A stretch of DNA of 64,000 nt. It comes from Paracoccaceae bacterium (lineage in GTDB: Bacteria; Pseudomonadota; Alphaproteobacteria; Rhodobacterales; Rhodobacteraceae). Positions within the stretch are counted from its first letter, which is position 1, and each line of letters opens with the position of its first letter. Below the pieces are notes generated by a model. It was not told where the DNA came from. It saw nothing but the letters and a program-made list of their open reading frames with translations, and did not search any database. This document shows positions 58,001 through 64,000 of the stretch, in pieces. The DNA is taken from the NCBI GenBank assembly GCA_029862205.1, contig JAOTXT010000020.1, positions 1 to 64,000 on the forward strand, given 5' to 3'. A program made the translations under genes and the position numbers.

Positions 58001-58351
58001 TTAGCGAAGTTCGAGCCTCCGTACAACTTCTACATCCAGATCATCTTTACCAATCCCGTCCGGTAGTCCCCTGGGCGCGATCAGCACGGCCTCGCCGTTG
58101 CGCATCTCCGCCGTCACCCGGCCCGGGACCTTGGCCCAGAGTGCGACCCGGACTGCCTCTCGCAGCCCCTCGTCGCGAAGGGCCTGCTCGCGCAACGTCT
58201 CCATCTTCGCTTCGTTGCGGGCAATCGCCAGCTCGGTCTCGCGCAGCTTTCGGTCCAGCTCCCGGCCTTCCTTCTCCCGCTGGGCCTGCTCGGCGCGGCG
58301 GCGGGCGGCTTTCTCGTGATCCTTGCCGTTGGAAAATGCCCAAGCCATCAC
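58001..58351 (-). CDS. Hypothetical phage-island protein, coiled coil
   Basis: Arg/Glu-rich helical ORF, ATGA-overlap with the next gene. Confidence 0.6.
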   Translation of the reverse strand: MMAWAFSNGKDHEKAARRRAEQAQREKEGRELDRKLRETELAIARNEAKMETLREQALRDEGLREAVRVALWAKVPGRVTAEMRNGEAVLIAPRGLPDGIGKDDLDVEVVRRLELR

Positions 58352-58789
58352 GCCACCCCCTTCTTCAGCTTCGCCAGTTCACGGTTCGCTTTGGCGCGGG
58401 GCGTGTCGGTCCCGCCCTGGACCTTGGCGAACCGGGTCAGGACTTCGCCCCCAGCCAGATCGACTGCCTGCATGAGTTTGGTCACGGCTTCGCGTTCCTT
58501 GATCGACTGCGGCGCAAACTTCTCGGAGGCGAGGACGCGGGCCGTGCTCCATTCCTCGGGTTTCAGCCCAGACAAGAACGGCTGGCCGTCGAGGATCGCG
58601 GCGACAGTCGTCAGGTCTCCCTCCTTGATCGCGCTCTGGATGAAGCCAAACCGCTCACCCTGTTTCATCGACTTGACATGCGCCCGGACCTCGGCCGCGA
58701 GACACGCGCCCCGGGTGGTGGTCGCTTCATCGTCGGTCAGCGCAAAGGCGATGGCCTTGTCGAGGGTCTCGGCGGTGCGTTCCAGTTCA
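58348..58789 (-). CDS. Hypothetical phage-island protein; coding signal extends upstream of the ATG at 58668
   Basis: Same frame continues upstream as GSTPRGELERTAETLDKAIAFALTDDEATTTRGACLAAEVRAHVKS-MKQGERFG without an ATG. Confidence 0.5.
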
Positions 58790-59146
58790 CCGCGCGGCGT
58801 CGATCCTCTTGGTCACGCGCTCCATATGGACGCCCGCCGCCTCCGACAGTTCCTCCTCGTGACCCGAAAACTGGCGCAGTCCCTGCGAGGTGAGCCGAAG
58901 ATCGCCCAGATATTCGCTTCGGCCGGTCGGCAATTGCCGCCGCCGGGCCGGGGCTTCGGCCTTGGCGAGGACGGTCAGTACCCTCTCGGCGTCGTTGACC
59001 GCGCCAATCCAGCGGTAGGCGGTCTCAAGGGCGCCTTGCGCGGTGGCGAGAGCCCCCGGCTTGGCTTCCAGCGCCTTGCCATGGGGCGACAGCGCGTCCG
59101 GGTGAATGCTGATGCTCACATCGGAGCGGATGGGTGTGTCGGTCAT
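58787..59146 (-). CDS. Hypothetical phage-island protein
   Basis: 119 aa ORF between terL and the next ORF, same strand. Confidence 0.6.
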   Translation of the reverse strand: MTDTPIRSDVSISIHPDALSPHGKALEAKPGALATAQGALETAYRWIGAVNDAERVLTVLAKAEAPARRRQLPTGRSEYLGDLRLTSQGLRQFSGHEEELSEAAGVHMERVTKRIDAAR

Positions 59147-59159
59147 GCTTAGTCTCCTT

Positions 59160-60518
59160 TCAAGTCATGCCTTCGTGTCGGCCCGAGCCGTAGCGCCGGG
59201 ACTTGGTGATGTGCCCTTCGAGGTATCGAAGCGCGTCTGCCGCGTGATCGTTGGCGCCGGTGTCCACGTCTTCAGGTCGGTTTGGATCGCGCGGAAGAAC
59301 TGGGAAGGTTTCGAGCAAGAGCCCGCACCTGCCGGTGACATAGAGGCCGGGGCCGTCGCGGCTGACCGACCGGGAGAGGCGCTGCCGAATGCGCTGCCAG
59401 CCCGCGATGCGCGAGCCCGGCCCTTTGGTTGGCTTGGTTAGATAGACGCCCTCGCGGCGCAGCACGTCGATCAGGCTGTCATCGAGCCCAACTGCATCAT
59501 CGCCGACGCCATAGGGCCGCATGTTCCAATGCGCGCACCGCTCGCGGATCGCATCGGCGAGCTTGCCCGGCGGCCAGCGGAGCCCTTGGTTGATGTCCGT
59601 CGGGTCGGCGGTGTGAACCTCATCGAGGATCAGCAGCGAGCCGCGGGGGAAGCGCCCATCGTCGCCAGGGGTCTGGACGCCCAACAGGCAGACCGCCGGG
59701 GCTGAGGAGCCCCAGTCCAGGCCGATGGCCGTGCGGTTGCCTCTGAGGGGCCAGGGCGGGCGGAAATCGACCGGCAGGACGTGGACCGTTGGATCCCATA
59801 CGTCGCCGAACATGGCGCCCCGGGCGATATTCCAATCACCATCCGTCCAAGCCCGCAATAGCTCGGCATCGCCTGCCGTCGCGGCCCGCAGGCGGCGCAG
59901 ATATTGATCCCCGTCGAGATGCGGGTTGTCAGCGTAGGTCGAGGGCGCATTGACCCAGGTCTCGCCGTCGTCGGTCTCGTAGGGCACCCATGCCAGGGCG
60001 CGGTTCACATGCTCGCGGGCAAGGATCGCGTGGGCGACACCGCCGGGGTTGGCGGTCCTGATCTCGCGCAGCGGCACGCCGTCGGCGGCGCGCAGGTTGG
60101 ACCGCAGCATTCGGACCCAGCGCAGTTCGCGGATCAGTCCGATCTCATCCACGACCAGGAGCGTGAAGCTGCGGCCTTGATACTTGGCATAGGCGTTCGG
60201 CCCGTCGAGCTGGCCGACCTCGATCACCGCGCCGTTAGCGGCGCGGAAGACATTGTCGGCCTTGTTGTAGCGGACCGCGCGGCGCCCGTAGGCCGCGACC
60301 AGAAGCATATGCAAGGTCTCGGCCAACTCAGATGCGGCCTTGTAGGTCTCGCGGACGATCAGCGGGCGGGCGCGGTCGCGGTGTTGCTCGACATGGCGAA
60401 GAACAAGGAGCATCGCGCCATAAGATTTGCCGCCGCCGCGTCCGCCGCCCAGAAATAGATTGAACGCCTCTGGCACAGAGAGACAGCGCGCCTGGTATGC
60501 GGTCGGCGCGATCTTCAT
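59160..60518 (-). CDS. Phage terminase large subunit
   Basis: FLGGGRGGGKSYGAMLL Walker A-like, LLVVDEIGLI Walker B, AIGLDWGSSAPAVCLLG and GANDHAADALRYL nuclease motifs. Confidence 0.9.
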   Translation of the reverse strand: MKIAPTAYQARCLSVPEAFNLFLGGGRGGGKSYGAMLLVLRHVEQHRDRARPLIVRETYKAASELAETLHMLLVAAYGRRAVRYNKADNVFRAANGAVIEVGQLDGPNAYAKYQGRSFTLLVVDEIGLIRELRWVRMLRSNLRAADGVPLREIRTANPGGVAHAILAREHVNRALAWVPYETDDGETWVNAPSTYADNPHLDGDQYLRRLRAATAGDAELLRAWTDGDWNIARGAMFGDVWDPTVHVLPVDFRPPWPLRGNRTAIGLDWGSSAPAVCLLGVQTPGDDGRFPRGSLLILDEVHTADPTDINQGLRWPPGKLADAIRERCAHWNMRPYGVGDDAVGLDDSLIDVLRREGVYLTKPTKGPGSRIAGWQRIRQRLSRSVSRDGPGLYVTGRCGLLLETFPVLPRDPNRPEDVDTGANDHAADALRYLEGHITKSRRYGSGRHEGMT

Positions 60519-60697
60519 TTCCGGCCTCGGGCGCGGTTCGATTGCCCAGAACGCGGGCCAGGGATCGTGCTGGCTTTGCGCCGGTAGAATGGCTGGCCCT
60601 CGGCGTCGTATCCGGCGATTTCTTGATCCTCAGCCGGGACGCGGAGCTGCTTTGGTTGGCCGCCGATGTTCTTAGGGATCGTTGTCTTATTATTCAT
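60515..60697 (-). CDS. Small hypothetical protein between terminase genes
   Basis: 60 aa, overlapping stops/starts with neighbours. Confidence 0.5.
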   Translation of the reverse strand: MNNKTTIPKNIGGQPKQLRVPAEDQEIAGYDAEGQPFYRRKASTIPGPRSGQSNRARGRK

Positions 60698-61146
60698 GCT
60701 TTGTTCCTTTGCTGATTTTCCTGATCAGGCGTTACGTCGATCATGCGGGCATAGTCCTCGGGCGACGCCGCCCCGGGGAGGTTGATCGTGATGTTGGGGC
60801 GGTCGGTTTTAGGCTCGACCGGGGTGCTGTCGCGGAAGTGCCGCTTGGCCTTCAGCAAGAAGATCGCCGCCGTGACGTTGCCCTCGCGGGCATGGGCGAG
60901 CAGATGCCCGACCAGCTCGGTTTCCAATGCGCCGTCGCCCCGCTCGATGGATGCGGACAGATCGGGATCGCGCGTAGCGGCGTTGGCGAGAGCCGTTTCG
61001 GAGATGCCCAGCGTGGCCGCCACGGTCGCCCTGGAGCAGCCGTTGGCGAGCATCTTCTCGACCACCTCGCGGCCTGGCGCGGTGACGCTGTATGGGCGTC
61101 CGGTGCCGCGTCCGCGTGTGGTGAGGGTGCGTTTAGACTTCGACAT
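60694..61146 (-). CDS. Probable terminase small subunit-like HTH protein
   Basis: VVEKMLANGCSRATVAATLGISETALANAATRDPDLSASIERGD HTH; directly upstream of terL. Confidence 0.7.
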   Translation of the reverse strand: MSKSKRTLTTRGRGTGRPYSVTAPGREVVEKMLANGCSRATVAATLGISETALANAATRDPDLSASIERGDGALETELVGHLLAHAREGNVTAAIFLLKAKRHFRDSTPVEPKTDRPNITINLPGAASPEDYARMIDVTPDQENQQRNKA

Positions 61147-61498
61147 TGGCGAGGTCCTTCGCTTCATGCTCTTCAAGCCATTCGACAATGTGCTCGACAT
61201 AGTCCCAGAACCCAGCGCGGTGACGATGCTGAATCCATTCATCGAGGGCGGGCACGAGAGCGGCCCACGCGCGTTTGTGGCGGCGGTCGAGCCCGCCTCG
61301 GCGCAGCGAGGCGATGATGGCAGGCACGTCATTCTCAGCCCACCTGCCGTCGTCCATTACGGCGCGGACGGCAGGCGCAATCGGGTCCGCCGTGCATGTG
61401 CGCTCGGGATCAGCGAGAACCCATTCAAAGAATGCCAGCCCGCCCTCAGCGCGATGATCGTGCCGGATTGGCGTGCTGATGTGGCCATCCCAGGTCAT
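61133..61498 (-). CDS. Hypothetical phage-island protein
   Basis: 121 aa ORF overlapping the next gene, acidic, Trp-rich. Confidence 0.6.
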   Translation of the reverse strand: MTWDGHISTPIRHDHRAEGGLAFFEWVLADPERTCTADPIAPAVRAVMDDGRWAENDVPAIIASLRRGGLDRRHKRAWAALVPALDEWIQHRHRAGFWDYVEHIVEWLEEHEAKDLANVEV

Positions 61499-61680
61499 CG
61501 CTTGGCTTCCAAACTTATTTGGCGCCTTACTTTGGCGCTAAGTGGTCGAACGCGTTGCGATACCGTCAGACGGCTAATCTGACGGCCCAGATCGATGGTC
61601 TTTTTGATGCATGCGAGAGATAGATTGGCGCGGCCCGTCCACCTGGGAGAGAAAGCCCAAAGCAGAGGGGCCGAACCCCG

Positions 61681-61926
61681 AACCCGTCTAGCGTCTACAA
61701 ACCCGACTAAACGTAAGCCGTTGATATTATTATCTTCTAGGTGGGTTAGACGAGTTAGACGGGTATTCCACTCCGCTCCGCCGAGATTTTCCGGGGGCTC
61801 GCCGCTCTCCTGTGACCACGCGCGAAAAGCGCGGCGAACCCGGTTAAGCCGACTAGAAGCCAATCGGTTCAATGGGTTAACGCAAGACGGGTTACGTAGC
61901 CGGGTTGCGATATGTAGACGGGTCGG
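61681..61926. repeat. Cluster of CCCGTCTA(A/G)C-like iterons in both orientations around an AT-rich core (candidate replication origin)
   Basis: acccgtctagcgtctac / aaacccgactaaacg ... gggttagacgagttagacgggt ... gacgggttacgtagccgggttgcgatatgtagacgggt. Confidence 0.6.
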
Positions 61927-61928
61927 CA

Positions 61929-64000
61929 TCAGAACGGCACCTCCCCCGGCGGGATTTCACCGGTGGCGGGCGCAACGTCCCAGCTCGCTGCTTCCTCCGA
62001 CCAGTCGAGGCGGAGCCCATGCGCCGCTGCCCACATCCGCCGCGCCTCGGAGAGTGGCGCGAGCCAGACGCCTCGGACCTGACGCCCGTAGATGCTGGCC
62101 CGCAGGGTCCGCGCATAAGGCGACGCCGTCGCCAGCTCCCGGCCCAGCGCGGTTTCCACGTTGCCGTCGCTGCCGGTGACGAGCCGCTCGGCGCGCGCCC
62201 ATCTCAGCAGGTCCCCGGTCGGCACGAACACCTCGCCCGAGGATCGCGTGGGGCAATCCTGCTCGGCCCCGGATCGACCGACAGGCGGCGTCTCGCCCCG
62301 GTCGAGGATCGCATGAACAATCCCCATCGCGCCGGAAAAGCTCGCCCGGACCTGCTCGGTATGCGTCGCGGTGATCGGGCGTCGGCGGTGATTGAACTCG
62401 CCGAGGTCCCGGTCCAGCAGGAAGCGGTGAAACGCCTCTCGGCCGCCGCTCCGCCAGCCGGTGACCACCTTTTCGAAGCGGTCCAGATCGCCCTTCCAGC
62501 GCGCTGACACATCCAGTGCAAGCCAGCGCCGGTCGTCAGGGTCGATCTGGACAACGCGGTCGTCATTCGATGCGACGATCAACGCGAACCGATTTGGCGC
62601 GCTGAACGCATCAACCCCCTTGGGCTCGATCTGAATGTGCGTCTGAGTTACGAGGGTCTTGAGGCGCGACACCATCGCCCGATCCCCAGCGGCGTTCATC
62701 TCATCTCCGAAGACGAGCAGCGCCTGCAGAAGGTGCTTGTTGAAATTCGAGGCGAGCCCATGCGCGCCGGAAACGGCGACGAAGTGCGGGCCGAACAATT
62801 CGCCGAACAGCTCGACCCAGAGCGACTTACCGAGGCCTTGACCGCCGCGCAGCGCAATCGCGACCTCCATCTTGAGGCCGGGTTGCTGCACCCGCAGGGC
62901 CATCCAGTTCAGGAGATATTCGGCGACCTCCTCGGAGCCGTCCGCGATCACCTCGCGCGTCAGGGCCAGATACTTCTCGCACTCGGTCGATGCATTCTGC
63001 GTGACGAAGCCCGTCCAGAGGTTATAGGCGCGTGGGTCGGGGTCCTCGCCCGCCGGATCGAACACGACGCGCGAATGTCGGGCGCGGTCTCGATCGCCCA
63101 GCCAAACCTTCGAGAGCGGCGCGGGTACCATCTCGCCCGTCTCACGGTCCATGACGCCAGTCAGGTAGCCGTTGAACCGGCGAGCCCATTGCGTGTCCTC
63201 AAGGAACATCGGCAGCGTGGGGTCATCGACCCCGGGCCGCGCCATGACGCGATACTTGCCGCCATAGTTCTCCACGGTCGCAAAGCGTTGATTCATCCAG
63301 CCCCGGGCGTCGGGGTCATACGCACCCGGCGGCTCTGGCGCGGCGAGCTTCTCGGCGCGGTCCTTGTCGTTGCCATCCATCGCCCGCTCGACCTGTCGGC
63401 GCGCGTAGGTCTCTCGCTTGAAGACCGCGCGGCCCGAATTCCCAGGGGCATGGGAATACAAGTGGTCGGAGATTGCCCATTGCTCGGTCAGGAGAACGCG
63501 GGCGATCAGCTCCGGCGCGATCCCCCGGCGGTCCAACTCGGCGGCGACGTAGAACACGGCCAGTGAGCGGTCCCACGTCTTGCCATCTGGTTTCAGCCAT
63601 CGGTCGCGCAGGTCGGGCTCGGCGAGGTCCCGGGCGTTGGGTCCAGACACGATCACAGCGGCGAGGTCATCCGGCCTAACCGGATCGCCGTCCCTTTCGA
63701 CCTCATAGCCTAGATCGCGCCAGCTGATCTTTGGTGTAACCGGCGGACACGCACGCCCGATTGCGGAAGTCGCCCTTTTGCGTTGAGCCTTCGGATTCCG
63801 TGTTGCTGTCGGGAGCTTTAGGAAGTCGGTTAGGGCGTAGCGCCTGGACCGGGCATTCTTGCCCTGCCAGTCGTCGGACAGGACGGTCGCGAGTTTGTCC
63901 GTCCGATTAGCACTTTTGTCGGCTGCGAAGTTGACCGTGTAGGGCAACCGGGCGATCCGGGAAACATCTGTGCAAGACGCATCAGCGCCGACTTCGGCAA
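61929..64000 (-). CDS. Phage/plasmid primase-helicase (DUF5906/P4-like C-terminal helicase), N-terminus outside the window
   Basis: LRGGQGLGKSLWVELFGELFGPHFVAVSG Walker A, LLVFGDEMNA Walker B, FALIVASNDDRVVQIDPDDRRWLALDV; frame stays open upstream as AEVGADASCTDVSRIARLPYTVNF to the window edge. Confidence 0.88.
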   Translation of the reverse strand, partial: AEVGADASCTDVSRIARLPYTVNFAADKSANRTDKLATVLSDDWQGKNARSRRYALTDFLKLPTATRNPKAQRKRATSAIGRACPPVTPKISWRDLGYEVERDGDPVRPDDLAAVIVSGPNARDLAEPDLRDRWLKPDGKTWDRSLAVFYVAAELDRRGIAPELIARVLLTEQWAISDHLYSHAPGNSGRAVFKRETYARRQVERAMDGNDKDRAEKLAAPEPPGAYDPDARGWMNQRFATVENYGGKYRVMARPGVDDPTLPMFLEDTQWARRFNGYLTGVMDRETGEMVPAPLSKVWLGDRDRARHSRVVFDPAGEDPDPRAYNLWTGFVTQNASTECEKYLALTREVIADGSEEVAEYLLNWMALRVQQPGLKMEVAIALRGGQGLGKSLWVELFGELFGPHFVAVSGAHGLASNFNKHLLQALLVFGDEMNAAGDRAMVSRLKTLVTQTHIQIEPKGVDAFSAPNRFALIVASNDDRVVQIDPDDRRWLALDVSARWKGDLDRFEKVVTGWRSGGREAFHRFLLDRDLGEFNHRRRPITATHTEQVRASFSGAMGIVHAILDRGETPPVGRSGAEQDCPTRSSGEVFVPTGDLLRWARAERLVTGSDGNVETALGRELATASPYARTLRASIYGRQVRGVWLAPLSEARRMWAAAHGLRLDWSEEAASWDVAPATGEIPPGEVPF

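Larger units (their letters stand above)
54952..64000. mobile_element. tRNA-Arg-anchored phage-like or satellite-like island with R-M cargo (right end outside the window)
   Basis: Starts at tRNA 3' end; contains R-M-Vsr, terminase genes, iterons, primase-helicase; local base-composition shift. Confidence 0.7.

Noticed and set aside
61495-61929. 144-aa minus ORF across the iteron region
   Set aside because: Low-complexity RLTRL/RLxRV composition produced by the DNA repeats; not credible as a protein.

Overview
64 kb of a high-GC alphaproteobacterial (Rhodobacterales-like) chromosome. Housekeeping blocks: ccmE-ccmF-ccmH; a bztABCD/aapJQMP-type amino-acid ABC transporter; argB-engB-MOSC-yidC-ttcA; metC-like; acylphosphatase; Na/Pi cotransporter; an orphan histidine kinase; tRNA-Ser(GCT) and tRNA-Arg(ACG). 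Accessory blocks: (i) a 1264-aa RTX/Ig-like/pectate-lyase-like/malectin-like protein, followed by a surface-glycan or small-molecule neighbourhood (methyltransferase, PhyH, CitE-like, ATP-grasp, flippase, sugar-nucleotide genes) with several gene relics. (ii) Two inverted paralogous TadE/TadG-like clusters converging on a truncated merF-like relic and a GDCCxFCSY protein. (iii) A truncated tRNA-Lys 3' half next to an IS3-family remnant. (iv) A DUF3489-DUF2924-serine recombinase module followed by helically phased CCCTGTT repeats. (v) A tRNA-Arg-anchored phage-like or satellite-like island carrying an HNH/C5-methyltransferase/Vsr cassette, terminase genes, an iteron cluster and a primase-helicase that runs off the window. 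The best candidates for something new are (v), (iv) and (ii). All assignments come from reading the sequence; no database search was run.
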